Assembly: GCF_001270495.1 (NCBI RefSeq) | Contig: NZ_LGUR01000196.1 | Location: 222,137-286,136, forward strand | Reading direction: 5' to 3' | DNA: 64,000 nt | Source: Streptomyces viridochromogenes | GTDB taxonomy: Bacteria; Actinomycetota; Actinomycetes; Streptomycetales; Streptomycetaceae | Shown here: in pieces, positions 35,766-44,554 of the stretch | How the letters are laid out: every line of letters begins with the position of its first letter | Numbering within the stretch: the stretch's first letter is position 1 | The notes under the pieces: model-generated | The model's database searches: none | Told to the model about the DNA's origin: nothing | What the model saw: only the letters and a program-made list of their open reading frames with translations | Program-made: the position numbers and the translations under genes

Positions 35766-35894
35766 GGGCTTCCCCTTCCGTCCGTCGCCGCGTACCCCGC
35801 CCACCGGTATCGGACACACCACGGGGCTCGCCTGCCCGACCCGTCGCAGAGGTCTGGCCTTCTCGGCCGGGCCTGGCCTAAGGTGCCCGATGGC

Positions 35895-35902
35895 AAGCGC
35901 TT
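35895..35902. promoter_or_regulatory. Candidate LacI-type operator upstream of the GH115 gene
   Basis: AAGCGCTT is a perfect palindrome within GGCAAGCGCTTTCT, 107 bp before the GH115 start. This core is common in binding sites of LacI-type carbon regulators. At 8 bp, chance occurrence is possible. Confidence 0.4.
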
Positions 35903-36008
35903 TCTAGCCTGCCCATGCCAACGCCTGCCCGCACGCCACGCTCAGGTCGTCCCGTCGCCCCACCCCGTAGGTCATGCACTTCAGTCATGCGCGGAAAGGA
36001 AGCGTCAC

Positions 36009-38987
36009 GTGCCGCACCACGACACCCCCCGCCCCGTCCCCCTCCCGTCCCGGCCGTGGACCCGCAAGTCGTTCCTGCGCGGAATGGCCGCCGCCGGAGC
36101 CGCCCCGCTGCTGCCCGCCGTCCTCCCCCCGGTCGCGCGGGCCGCCTCGGACCGGCCCGACTTCCCGCTGGTCCGGGGCGGCACCGCCGTCGAGTTGTAC
36201 GTCGACGCGGCGGACGACCCCGCCGTGATCCGCGCGGCCGGTGATCTCCAGGCGGACGTCGAGCGGGTCAGCGGCGTCCGGCCGGTGCTGCGGCACACGC
36301 TGCCGGAGACAGCGGCGGCGGGACTGGTCCTCGTCGGCACACTGGGCGCCAGTCCGGTCGTCGACCGGCTCGTCGCCCAGGGACGCCTGGACGTCTCGCG
36401 GGTCAGAGGGCGCTGGGAGGCGTCCGTGACGCAGGTCGTGGAGCGTCCGCTGCCCGGGGTCGAGCGGGCCCTGGTGATCGCCGGCAGCGACCGGCGCGGC
36501 ACGGTCTACGGCATCTACGACACCTCGGAGCGCATCGGGGTCTCCCCCTGGTACTGGTGGGCCGACGTCCCCGTGCCCCGCCGTGACTCGGTGACGGTGC
36601 CCGCGGGCCCGCTCAAGCGGTACGAGCCGTCGGTGCGGTACCGGGGCGTCTTCATCAACGACGAGCAGAACCTCACCACTTGGTCGCACCGCACCCAGGA
36701 GCCGGACAAGAACATCGGCCCAGAGACGTACAAGCGCGTCTTCGAGCTGCTGCTCCGCCTCAAGGCCAACTACCTCTGGCCGGCCATGCATCCGTACTCC
36801 GACTTCTTCAACAAGCACCGCGAGAACCCCGAACTGGCCGACCGCTACGGCATCGTCGTCGGCTCCAGCCACCCCGAGGCCCTGCTGCGCAACGGGGTGC
36901 ACGAGTGGGAGCCGTGGGCCAAGGAGCACCCCGGCACCGACGGCACCCTGCCCGTGTACGACTACACGGTGAACCCGGCCGTCATCTCCGACTACTGGAG
37001 AGCCCGGGCGAAACAGAACGCGTCGTACGAGAGCAGCTGGACCATCGGGATGCGCGGGCTGCACGACAGCGCGCTGGAGACGAAGTACGCCACCACCGTC
37101 CCGGAGAAGGTCGTGGTGATGAACGACATCATCGCGGACCAGCGCCGCATCCTGGCCGAGGAGGTCGGTGCGGCGGCCGAGCCGCAGATCTTCATCCCGT
37201 ACAAGGAGGTCCTGGAGCTGTACAACGCGGGCGTCCAGGTCCCCGAGGACGTCACGCTGATCTGGCCGGACGACAACCACGGCAACATGCGCCAGCTGCC
37301 GAACGACGCCGAGCGGGGCCGGGCCGGCGGCAACGGCATCTACTACCACCTGTCCTACTGGGGCCGTCCGAAGAGCTATCTGTGGCTGGACACCACCCAA
37401 CTCGCCAAGGTCTGGCAGGAGTTGCGGCGGGTGTACGAGCACGGCGTCGACCGGATGTGGATCTTCAACGTCGGTGACGTCAAGTCGATCGAGACCGGGC
37501 TGTCCTTCGCCCTGGACATGGCGTGGGACGTGGACCGGTGGGGCGCCGACGACGTGGGCGACTTCCTGGCCGAGTGGTCGGGGCGGCAGTTCGGCCGGCG
37601 GTACGGGCGGGAGATCGCCGCCATCCGCAGCGAGTACTACCGGCTCGCGGCGGAGCGGCGCCCGGAGTTCATCGACCCCGGGGTGTTCTCCGTGATCCAC
37701 CACGGCGACGAGGCGGGCCGCCGCATGGCCGCGTACGAGCGGCTCCTCGCGCGGGTGCGGGCGGTGGGGGCCAAGGTGCCCGCTCCGTACCGGGACGCCT
37801 TCTTCGAACTGGTCGAATACCCGGTGCACGGCGCGTACCTGATGAACCTGAAGTACTACTGGGCCGACCGCAACGCGCTCGCCGTCCGGCAGGGACGCGG
37901 GGCCGGCACCAACCGCTTCGCCGACCTGGCCGAGGCCGCCCACGCCGAGGAGGCGGCGCTCACCAGGCGGTACAACACCGAGGTCGCGGGCGGGAAATGG
38001 GACGGGATCGTCAACCCGTACCCCTCCCAGATCCCGAAGGCGCCGGGCCGCCCGGCCGTCACCCGGATCGCCCGGCAGGAGACCTCCGGTCTCGGCGTGG
38101 CGGCCGAGGGGAACGCGACCGGGGCGGACCGCCCGCTGTCCTTCTCCTCCTACACCCGGGACAGACGCTTCCTCGACGTCTTCAACACCGGCTTCCTGCC
38201 GCTCGGCTGGTCGGCGGAGGCCAGCCACCCATGGGTGCTGCTGAGCTCGGCGGGAGGCTCTGTCACCGACCAGACGCGGGTATGGGTGGAGATCGACTGG
38301 GCGCGGATGCCCGAGGGGACGTACGAGGACGCCACGGTCGCCGTCAGTGCGGCCGGGCAGCGGATCGAGGTGCCGTTGCGGGTGGTCAACGACGGTGCGC
38401 GGGCCCGCCGCCGGGCGCGCGGATTCGTGGCGGCCCACGGTTACGTCTCGATCGACGCCGTGCACACCGAGCGCCGGGTGGCCCGCGGCGGGGCCCACTG
38501 GCGTGAGGTGCGCGGACTGGGCCGCCGTACGGGCGCCCTGGAGGCGGTGCCGTCGACGGCGGCCCCCGTCACCGCCGACTTCGCCACCAGGGCACCGGAG
38601 TTGAGGTACCGGGTGCGCTTCGACGGCGTCGGCACCTTCCCGGTCACCGTCTTCCGGCTGCCGTCCCTCGACGAGCGCGGGCACCGCCGGCTGGCCGTCG
38701 CGCTCGACGAGCAGCCCGCCACCGTCCTCGCGGGCCAGTCCGTCGCCACCGGCAACCGGGGCGACGCCTGGGCCCGCAACGTCGAGGACGGCGTCGAGAA
38801 GCTGACCGCCCGGGTGACGGTGGACGAGCCGGGTGAGCATGTTCTGCGGATCTTCATGGTCGACCCGGGCATCGCCGTGGACCAGATCGTCATCGACACC
38901 GGCGGGCTGCCCGTCAGCTATCTGGCGCCGCCGGAGAGCTACCACGCGGAGTTCAACCCCGACCCGGACCGGGAGGCGGGCCTGTAG
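36009..38987 (+). CDS. Glycoside hydrolase family 115 protein (xylan alpha-glucuronidase type), exported
   Basis: A 992-aa exported enzyme. The N-terminus holds RKSFLRGMAAAGAAPLLP, a signal with a single Arg-Lys rather than twin Arg, so Tat or Sec export is possible. The catalytic part includes RYRGVFINDEQNLTTWS, NYLWPAMHPYSDFFNKHREN and GSSHPEALLRNG. GH115 enzymes cut alpha-1,2-linked (4-O-methyl)glucuronic acid from xylan side chains. A C-terminal beta domain (residues about 700-990) follows, usual for the family. GTG 36009 has AAAGGAAG upstream; the frame stays open further but without a better start. It links with the glucarate genes to a sugar-acid theme. Confidence 0.92.
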   Translation: MPHHDTPRPVPLPSRPWTRKSFLRGMAAAGAAPLLPAVLPPVARAASDRPDFPLVRGGTAVELYVDAADDPAVIRAAGDLQADVERVSGVRPVLRHTLPETAAAGLVLVGTLGASPVVDRLVAQGRLDVSRVRGRWEASVTQVVERPLPGVERALVIAGSDRRGTVYGIYDTSERIGVSPWYWWADVPVPRRDSVTVPAGPLKRYEPSVRYRGVFINDEQNLTTWSHRTQEPDKNIGPETYKRVFELLLRLKANYLWPAMHPYSDFFNKHRENPELADRYGIVVGSSHPEALLRNGVHEWEPWAKEHPGTDGTLPVYDYTVNPAVISDYWRARAKQNASYESSWTIGMRGLHDSALETKYATTVPEKVVVMNDIIADQRRILAEEVGAAAEPQIFIPYKEVLELYNAGVQVPEDVTLIWPDDNHGNMRQLPNDAERGRAGGNGIYYHLSYWGRPKSYLWLDTTQLAKVWQELRRVYEHGVDRMWIFNVGDVKSIETGLSFALDMAWDVDRWGADDVGDFLAEWSGRQFGRRYGREIAAIRSEYYRLAAERRPEFIDPGVFSVIHHGDEAGRRMAAYERLLARVRAVGAKVPAPYRDAFFELVEYPVHGAYLMNLKYYWADRNALAVRQGRGAGTNRFADLAEAAHAEEAALTRRYNTEVAGGKWDGIVNPYPSQIPKAPGRPAVTRIARQETSGLGVAAEGNATGADRPLSFSSYTRDRRFLDVFNTGFLPLGWSAEASHPWVLLSSAGGSVTDQTRVWVEIDWARMPEGTYEDATVAVSAAGQRIEVPLRVVNDGARARRRARGFVAAHGYVSIDAVHTERRVARGGAHWREVRGLGRRTGALEAVPSTAAPVTADFATRAPELRYRVRFDGVGTFPVTVFRLPSLDERGHRRLAVALDEQPATVLAGQSVATGNRGDAWARNVEDGVEKLTARVTVDEPGEHVLRIFMVDPGIAVDQIVIDTGGLPVSYLAPPESYHAEFNPDPDREAGL

Positions 38988-38993
38988 CCCTCC

Positions 38994-39353
38994 CTACTCG
39001 ATGGTCCAGCCGACGCCGCCGACGCCCGTGCTGTAGACGGGGCAGACACCCGACGACTCGTCGTACTGACCGGGGGCCAGCGTCACCCACTGGCCGGAGA
39101 CGTCGAAGGCCCTGCCGCAGACGACCTCGGCGCGGAAGGTGACGGTGCGGTCGGTGTTGTTCTTGCAGCCCGCGATGCCGTGGTCCGGGTTGTTGTTGTG
39201 GACCCAGCCGTCACAGTCGACCGTGCCCGCCATGGTCGCGACGTCACCGGACGCCGCGGCCCGGGCGGGGGCGGCCGGGCCGCCGAGGGTGAGGGCCAGG
39301 GCCGAGAGGGCGGTGGCCAGACCGGCCGCGACGATGTTCTTCCTGCGGTACAT
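38994..39353 (-). CDS. Small secreted protein of unknown function
   Basis: A 119-aa preprotein: positively charged start MYRRKN, a hydrophobic core, and a probable cleavage site near ARAAA at about residue 33. The mature about 86 residues contain VDCDGWVHNNNPDHGIAGCK and four cysteines (two likely disulphides), ending in GVGGVGWTIE. I recognise no domain. It resembles small secreted proteins found in many Streptomyces. It converges with the GH115 gene with a 6-bp gap and is read from ATG 39353, with a GGGGGA ribosome site. Confidence 0.75.
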   Translation of the reverse strand: MYRRKNIVAAGLATALSALALTLGGPAAPARAAASGDVATMAGTVDCDGWVHNNNPDHGIAGCKNNTDRTVTFRAEVVCGRAFDVSGQWVTLAPGQYDESSGVCPVYSTGVGGVGWTIE

Positions 39354-39475
39354 GTGTCCCCCGTGAGGTACGTGAGGTACTGGTCCCGTTCGGACCTGCC
39401 GACCTCAGTCAAGGACAGCGGTGTTCCGCGGGGAACCTCAGACCTACGAGGGTGGCGCCCCGGGTTTCGGCCCGT

Positions 39476-39715
39476 TCACCCGTTCGGCGTATCGGGCGGG
39501 TCCGGGGCGTTCCAGTCGTACGGTCCGCCGCCGCGCCACTCGATCAGCTCGGGGTCGTCGACGGCCCGGTCCTCGCCGGGCAGGCCCGCGCGGTGCACCA
39601 GGTCCAGCACGTCGAACAGGCTGTATGCGGTGCCGGTCGGCTCACCGCGGATCGTCACCTGACGCCCGCCGTCCGACGCCGGCGGCAGCACCACCACGGG
39701 GGGACGCGTGCTCAT
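39476..39715 (-). CDS. Conserved small hypothetical protein
   Basis: A 79-aa soluble protein with PPVVVLPPASDGGRQVTIRG at the start and DPELIEWRGGGPYDWNAPDP at the end. I recognise this pattern (PPSxxGGRxVxVxG ... IEWRGG) from a small Streptomyces family of unknown role, so I consider it real. The start at 39715 is the only one giving that N-terminus. It lies between the secreted protein and the PEBP gene, all on the same strand. Confidence 0.65.
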   Translation of the reverse strand: MSTRPPVVVLPPASDGGRQVTIRGEPTGTAYSLFDVLDLVHRAGLPGEDRAVDDPELIEWRGGGPYDWNAPDPPDTPNG

Positions 39716-39815
39716 GACACCACCATGCGCTCTGCGCGGCCGGTGCGCAGCCCGGCGCACCGGCCGGACCGCCCAAAATCGCCCCGGACCGGCCCCGGAC
39801 GACCGGCGTGGGCGC

Positions 39816-40274
39816 TCAGCGTCGGTAGAGCCCGACGAGGGTTCCGCAGGCCAGTTGCTGCTCGTCGAGCACCCGGTGGGCTTCGCCGGCCGTGGGCGCT
39901 TCCGGAATGGAGACGGGGCCCGGAAGGGCGTAGAGGCGGAAGTAGTACCGGTGCGCGTCGTCACCGTCACCGACCGGGGGGAGGGGGCCGCCCCACCCCG
40001 ACTCCCCGTAGCCGTTGGTGTGCGGGTGGCTGCCCGGGGTCGTCCGCCCGGCCGGCAGCCCCTGCGCGTGCGGATCGATGCCGGTGACCAGCCAGTGCAC
40101 GAAGGTGCCCGACGGCGCGTCCGGGTCCTCGCACAGCAGGGCCAGCTCCGCCGCCTCGTCGGGCACTCCGGACCAGGCCAGCGGCGGGGAGAGATTCTCG
40201 CCCTCCAGGGCGTGGCGACGCGGGATCATCTCATGGTCGTGGAACGCGGAGCTCCTGAGTTCGATGTCGCTCAT
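39816..40274 (-). CDS. YbhB/YbcL family PEBP-like protein
   Basis: A 152-aa protein of the phosphatidylethanolamine-binding / Raf-kinase-inhibitor-like family: DHEMIPRRHALEGENLSPPL, WSGVPDEAAELALLCEDPDA and FVHWLVTGIDP carry the conserved anion-binding residues (the DPDAP and the HWLV histidine). The bacterial members' ligands are unknown. ATG 40274 opens the standard MSDIELRSSAF start; the reading frame to 40373 does not look native. Confidence 0.93.
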   Translation of the reverse strand: MSDIELRSSAFHDHEMIPRRHALEGENLSPPLAWSGVPDEAAELALLCEDPDAPSGTFVHWLVTGIDPHAQGLPAGRTTPGSHPHTNGYGESGWGGPLPPVGDGDDAHRYYFRLYALPGPVSIPEAPTAGEAHRVLDEQQLACGTLVGLYRR

Positions 40275-40473
40275 GCGCGCCGCAGTACCCACCCGGAGGC
40301 GGGCCACACGCGGTGCCGTACGCGGCGTGCGGGAGCCGGGACGGTGCCGGCCCAGGGCCCGCGGCGACGGCATGATCCGAACGACGGGCCCCAGCCTCGT
40401 TTCGCCCCGCGCCCGCCGGGAACCCGGCGCCTGCGCCGACCCTTACGGGAGGGACGCGGGAGGGAGGAGCGCC

Positions 40474-41127
40474 GTGGCATTCCGCGACCGTGCTCACGCC
40501 GGGCAGGAACTCGCCCTGCGGCTGGCCGAGTGGGCCGACCCCGGTGATCTGCTCCAGCTGCTCGTGCTGGCCGTGCCGCCCGGTGGTGTGCCCGTCGCCG
40601 CGGAGGTGGCCCGCGCGCTGCACGCCCCGCTGGACGTGCTGGTGGCCCGCGAGATCAGCACTCCGATCCGGCCGGAGACGCCGATCGGAGCCATCGTCGC
40701 CGACGATCCGCCGCTGTACGACCGACAGAGCCTGACCATGATGCATCTGTCCGAGGACCGGCTCGGCGACGTCGTCGCCCGCGAACGCAATGAGCTGCAC
40801 CGCCACGAGCAGGTGTACCGCGGCCGCCGCCCCCTCCCGTCCATCGTCGGCCGCACGATCGTCCTCGTGGACGACGGCCTGACCACCGGCCTCACCGCCA
40901 CGGCGGCCCTGCGCTTCCTGCGCCGCCACGGTCCGGCGCGACTGGTCCTGGCCGTCCCCGTCGGCAGTCCGCGGACGACAGCCGCGATCCGGCCGGCCTG
41001 CGACGACCTCGTGTGCCTGGAGCAGCCGCCGTCCCTCCACGCGGTCGGTGAGTGGTACGAGGACTTCGGCCCGGTCTCCGAGACGCAGGCCGTGGAGGCA
41101 CTGCACGCGTTCCACGCCACGGCGTGA
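40474..41127 (+). CDS. Phosphoribosyltransferase family protein (paralogue 2)
   Basis: A 217-aa PRTase-fold protein starting at GTG 40474 after GGGAGGAGC. The PRPP loop reads IVLVDDGLTTGLTATAALRF, and VLAVPPGGVPVAAEVARALH with DVLVAREISTPIRPETPIGA matches paralogue 1 at 35124. The C-terminal EWYEDFGPVSETQAVEALH is nearly the same as well. The two probably arose by duplication and share a substrate class, which is unknown. Confidence 0.87.
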   Translation: MAFRDRAHAGQELALRLAEWADPGDLLQLLVLAVPPGGVPVAAEVARALHAPLDVLVAREISTPIRPETPIGAIVADDPPLYDRQSLTMMHLSEDRLGDVVARERNELHRHEQVYRGRRPLPSIVGRTIVLVDDGLTTGLTATAALRFLRRHGPARLVLAVPVGSPRTTAAIRPACDDLVCLEQPPSLHAVGEWYEDFGPVSETQAVEALHAFHATA

Positions 41128-41164
41128 AAGCCGGGCCACGGCATGCAAGCCGGCCTCCGCGTCG

Positions 41165-41599
41165 TCACTCCGGATCGATCAGCGCGAGGCCGAGGTCGGG
41201 GCGATGGATCTTCGCCAGGACCGCGGGGCTGTCCCGCACGATCACCTCCAGCGTCGGCCACACCCGCCCCTCCAGCAGATGCCCGCCGCGCGTGGTCCCG
41301 TCCGACAGTCCCAGCACGGCGTGCAGGTGGGCGGTCGGTCCGTCCCCGCCGATGGCGATGTCCCCCAGCAGGGACAGCACCTCGCACTGCTCGTCGACGC
41401 CGATGCGGCGATACTCCTTGGCCTCGCGGTCGAACCACCCCACCACGGCCCGGGAGAAGGCGCCCACGGCGGTCACCTGGGACGCGCCCAGGGCCTGTTC
41501 CCGTGCGAAGCCGTTGATCTCGGCGAGGGCGTCCTCCCCCGGCGCGAGCACCAGGACGTACACCGACTCCGGGGCGTCCTGCACCTGTTGCCACTTCAT
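41165..41599 (-). CDS. PPC-domain (DUF296) protein
   Basis: A 144-aa single-domain protein with EDALAEINGFAREQALGASQ and AHLHAVLGLSDGTTRGGHLL, where histidines typical of the plant-and-prokaryote-conserved (PPC/DUF296) domain sit. Members form trimers and some bind DNA. ATG 41599 (MKWQQVQDAPES) is the family-like start; the frame is open to 41665. It is divergent from the GNAT gene. Confidence 0.88.
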   Translation of the reverse strand: MKWQQVQDAPESVYVLVLAPGEDALAEINGFAREQALGASQVTAVGAFSRAVVGWFDREAKEYRRIGVDEQCEVLSLLGDIAIGGDGPTAHLHAVLGLSDGTTRGGHLLEGRVWPTLEVIVRDSPAVLAKIHRPDLGLALIDPE

Positions 41600-41657
41600 G
41601 CGCGCCCGGGTACCCGCACCACCTCCGGCGACACCGCCGCCGTGACATGGTGGTGCC

Positions 41658-42230
41658 ATGGCCATAGAAGTCCGCCCTGCCTCCGTCTTCGAGGACGTCC
41701 GTGCGCTGGTCGGCCCGAAGTCACCCGGGGCGAACGTCTGTTGGTGCCTGAGCTATCGGATCCCGTCCAAGCTGAACAACGAGCTCCGGGGACCGGCCCG
41801 CGGTGAGTACGTCGCCGAACTGTGCCGCGCCGATCCCCCTCCGGGAGTGATCGCCTACGACGGTGACGAGCCGGTCGGCTGGGCGGCCGTCGCGCCGCGC
41901 TCGGCCACGTCCTTCGCGCGCAACCGCAAGATCCCGCATGTCGACGACCTGCCGGTGTGGTCCCTGTGGTGCATCCGCGTCCGCCCCGGTCACCGGAAGC
42001 AGGGGATCACGCACGCCCTCATCGCCGGAGCGGTCGCGTTCGCAAGGGAGAGGGGTGCGCCAGTGATCGAGGCCTATCCCCTCGACAACGGTGACGCCCG
42101 GGTCGACCTGACGATGGCGTACGCCGGGCTCCGGAAGAACTTCGAACGGGCCGGCTTCGTCCACTGCGCCGACACGACCTCCGTACTGGCCGGTCATCCC
42201 CGGATCCTGATGCGGCTCGATCTGCGCTGA
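41658..42230 (+). CDS. GNAT family N-acetyltransferase
   Basis: A 190-aa acetyltransferase. The acetyl-CoA pyrophosphate loop is RPGHRKQGITHALIAGAVAF, and the preceding strand DLPVWSLWCIRVRP is the typical beta4. The EAYPLDNGDARVDLTMAYAG and FERAGFV region completes the fold. It acetylates an amine on an unknown substrate. It is divergent from the PPC-domain gene; the 58-bp gap presumably holds both promoters. Confidence 0.9.
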   Translation: MAIEVRPASVFEDVRALVGPKSPGANVCWCLSYRIPSKLNNELRGPARGEYVAELCRADPPPGVIAYDGDEPVGWAAVAPRSATSFARNRKIPHVDDLPVWSLWCIRVRPGHRKQGITHALIAGAVAFARERGAPVIEAYPLDNGDARVDLTMAYAGLRKNFERAGFVHCADTTSVLAGHPRILMRLDLR

Positions 42231-42236
42231 CGGTGC

Positions 42237-42249
42237 GCCCGTGCCGGGC
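42237..42249. terminator. Weak hairpin between the convergent GNAT and SDR genes
   Basis: GCCCG (42237-42241) and CGGGC (42245-42249) flank a 3-nt loop in the 19-bp gap between convergent genes. The stem is only 5 bp, so termination is uncertain. Confidence 0.3.
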
Positions 42250-43029
42250 TCAGTGCACCGAGAAACCGCCGTCCACGAAGATCGCCTGCCCGGTGACGTA
42301 CGCGGAGGCGCGGCTCGCGAGGAACACCGCGGCACCGGCGAAGTCCTCGGCCAGGCCGTTGCGCCCGACCATCGTGCGGGCGGCGAGTGCCGCGACCTTC
42401 TCGGGGTCGGACGACAGACGGGTGTTGAGGGGCGTCATGACGAACCCCGGCACGAGCGTGTTGCAGGTGACGCCGTACGGCGACCATGCCTCGGCCTGTG
42501 AGCGGGCCAGGGACTCCAGCGCGCCCTTGGAGACGCCGTAGGCGCCGCTCTGGACGAACGCCCGATGCGCCTGCTGGGAGGTGATGTGGATGATCCGCCC
42601 GAAGCCCCGCTCGGCCATGCCGGGTCCGAACCGCTGCCCCAGCAGATGGGGCGCTTCGAGGTTCACGGCCATCGTGGTGTCCCAGACGTCCTCGCCCAAC
42701 TCGCCGAGCGGTGGCCGCAGATTGATCCCGGCGCAGTTGACGAGGATGTCGGGCTCGCCGAACGCCTTGGCCGCCCCCTCGGCCGCCGCCCGCACGCCGT
42801 CGCGTGTGCCGAGGTCGGCGCTGACCCGGGCCGCCCGGCAGCCCTGAGCCTCCAGATCGCCGACCGTCGCGGCCAGCTCCGTCTCCCGGCGGGCCACGAC
42901 CACGACGCTCGCGCCCGCACGGGCGAGGGCCTCGGCGATGGCGCGACCGATGCCGGAACTGCCACCGGTCACCACGGCGACCCGGCCTTCCAGCGAGAAC
43001 AGTTCGGAGAGATATGCCTGCGAGGTCAT
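42250..43029 (-). CDS. SDR family oxidoreductase (gluconate 5-dehydrogenase-like)
   Basis: A 259-aa classical short-chain dehydrogenase: cofactor motif TGGSSGIGRAIA, NNAG-like NCAG, catalytic Ser in ITSQQAH with Tyr and Lys in YGVSKGALES, and a C-terminal YVTGQAIFVDGGFS. The length and motif order suit gluconate 5-dehydrogenase or related polyol/keto-acid enzymes. GAAAGCGCT just upstream of the start resembles half of a LacI-type site, which would fit sugar-acid control, but that is tentative. Confidence 0.92.
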   Translation of the reverse strand: MTSQAYLSELFSLEGRVAVVTGGSSGIGRAIAEALARAGASVVVVARRETELAATVGDLEAQGCRAARVSADLGTRDGVRAAAEGAAKAFGEPDILVNCAGINLRPPLGELGEDVWDTTMAVNLEAPHLLGQRFGPGMAERGFGRIIHITSQQAHRAFVQSGAYGVSKGALESLARSQAEAWSPYGVTCNTLVPGFVMTPLNTRLSSDPEKVAALAARTMVGRNGLAEDFAGAAVFLASRASAYVTGQAIFVDGGFSVH

Positions 43030-43214
43030 GCCAGCACCCTAGGCGGCACGCCCCCGGCGAAAGCGCTCGGGTTGCGTCGCCTCGGGGCGGTTCGGGCGCT
43101 CGCGGGCCGCCCGTCCTTGCCTTGCCTTGCCTTCGTGTGAGCCCGTCGCGCGCGGGCACTCGGAGCCCGCGGCGGGTCCGTCCGGGCCGCCGCCCCGTTC
43201 TGGAGGTGGAGACG

Positions 43215-43778
43215 ATGGGTCATGGTGGGAACGTCATCGACGAGCTGGTGACCGATCACCGCGAGGTGGAGGAGATGTTCGGCCGGATCGAGGCGCTTCC
43301 GTACGGCGACAAGGATCGCAAGCTGGTCGCCGACCAGGCCACGATGGAGCTGGTGCGGCACTCGGTGGCCGAGGAGATGTACCTGTACCCGGCCGTGCGG
43401 GAACATGTGGCCGGCGGGGACGCCATCGCCGACAGGGAGATCGACGACCACTCCAAGGCCGAGCGGATCATGAAGGACCTCGAAGGGTGCGAGGCCGGCG
43501 ATCCCGAGTTCGACCGGCTCGTCGGGATGCTGATGACGGAGGTCCGCTCGCACATCGCGGACGAGGAGCAGAACCTCTTCCCCCGGCTGCGCGCGGCCTG
43601 TCCCCCGGAGGCCCTCGACGCCCTGGGCGACAAGGTGCGTCAGGCGAAGAAGCTGGCTCCGACCCGCCCCCACCCGTCCGCCCCGGACAAGCCGCCGGCC
43701 AACAAGCTGCTGGCTCCCGGCGCCGGTCTGGTCGACCGCCTGCGCGACGCGCTGACCGGACGCGGCAAGGAGGACTGA
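43215..43778 (+). CDS. Hemerythrin HHE domain protein
   Basis: A 187-aa protein whose first about 140 residues form the hemerythrin four-helix bundle: DELVTDHREVEEMFGRIE, RHSVAEEMYLYPAVREH, DDHSKAERIMKDLE and HIADEEQNLFPRLRAA carry the His and Glu/Asp ligands of a di-iron site. The C-terminal about 45 residues are a basic, Pro-rich extension. Bacterial HHE proteins sense or bind oxygen or NO, or store iron. ATG 43215 follows GGAGGTGG. Confidence 0.92.
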   Translation: MGHGGNVIDELVTDHREVEEMFGRIEALPYGDKDRKLVADQATMELVRHSVAEEMYLYPAVREHVAGGDAIADREIDDHSKAERIMKDLEGCEAGDPEFDRLVGMLMTEVRSHIADEEQNLFPRLRAACPPEALDALGDKVRQAKKLAPTRPHPSAPDKPPANKLLAPGAGLVDRLRDALTGRGKED

Positions 43779-43798
43779 CCCGGCGTACGTCCCGCGAG

Positions 43799-43818
43799 GG
43801 CACCGGGCTCCTGGTGCC
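43799..43818. terminator. Short hairpin between convergent hemerythrin and hypothetical genes
   Basis: GGCACC (43799-43804) and GGTGCC (43813-43818) form a perfect stem around an 8-nt loop in the 59-bp gap between convergent genes; further GC-rich repeats flank it. Confidence 0.35.
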
Positions 43819-43837
43819 GGGCGCACGGTGCCGGGGC

Positions 43838-44449
43838 TCAGGCGATGAGTGCCCGGCCCGGGTCGAGGCGCTCGTGGAGGGCGGGGCGGTGCAGGGCGGC
43901 CACCGGGGCGAGGAGGTCCGGGTGGCGCAGAAGGGCCGCTGCCTGGCGGTCCCGGGCGTCGGGGGACACCAGCCGGCGGAACTCGACCGGCGGACCGGCC
44001 CCGTGGCCGCCCTCGGCGACCGCCCCGACCGCCAGCCGGGCCAGCTCGTCGTCGGTGAGCAGACAGGCCGCCCAGCTCGCCACGACCTCGTCCACCCAGG
44101 TACGCCAGGCGACGTCGTCCGTCTCGTCGGGCGCGGTCGTGTCCGCTCCGGTGATCCAGTCCAGTGCGGCCGAGCCGCCGGGGCCGGCCATCCCGACCAG
44201 TGCGGCGTCGGTCGGTGTCGGGTAGCGCAGCCACGCCGCGACCGTGACGGCCTGCCGCGCCTGCACCTCCCCCAGGGCCGCGGCGAGCGCGCCACCGCAC
44301 GCGGGGTAGGAGCGGATCAGCCACTGGGTGGTCGCCGCGATCAGCGGGGAGAGGTCTGCGAGCACTGACGGGCCGTCCGAGGTACTGGCGGGAACGGGAA
44401 TCAAGGTGAATCCCTCAAACGGTAGCCCGCCGCCCCGGGCGCCCGACAT
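43838..44449 (-). CDS. Hypothetical protein
   Basis: A protein of about 203 aa starting MSGARGGGLPFEGFTLIPVP. It is mostly helical, with SYPACGGALAAALGEVQARQ and VDEVVASWAACLLTDDELARL, and has no signal peptide or transmembrane segment. I recognise no domain. Coding is supported by its length, codon-position bias and lack of a better frame. It precedes the metallophosphoesterase operon on the same strand (105 bp away) but direction and spacing give no clue to function. Confidence 0.6.
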   Translation of the reverse strand: MSGARGGGLPFEGFTLIPVPASTSDGPSVLADLSPLIAATTQWLIRSYPACGGALAAALGEVQARQAVTVAAWLRYPTPTDAALVGMAGPGGSAALDWITGADTTAPDETDDVAWRTWVDEVVASWAACLLTDDELARLAVGAVAEGGHGAGPPVEFRRLVSPDARDRQAAALLRHPDLLAPVAALHRPALHERLDPGRALIA

Positions 44450-44554
44450 GCCTTCGGCCTCGTGAACCGCGTGGTCTCGCCCACACTCCGCCCACACCCC
44501 GCCCACACCTTGCCCGTGCCGGGACGGCAGGGGGACGGCACCGGGACGGCGCCT

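Noticed and set aside
36009..36080. True twin-arginine signal on the GH115 protein
   Set aside because: The region has Arg-Lys (RKSFLRG) rather than Arg-Arg, so Tat export is possible but not called as certain.
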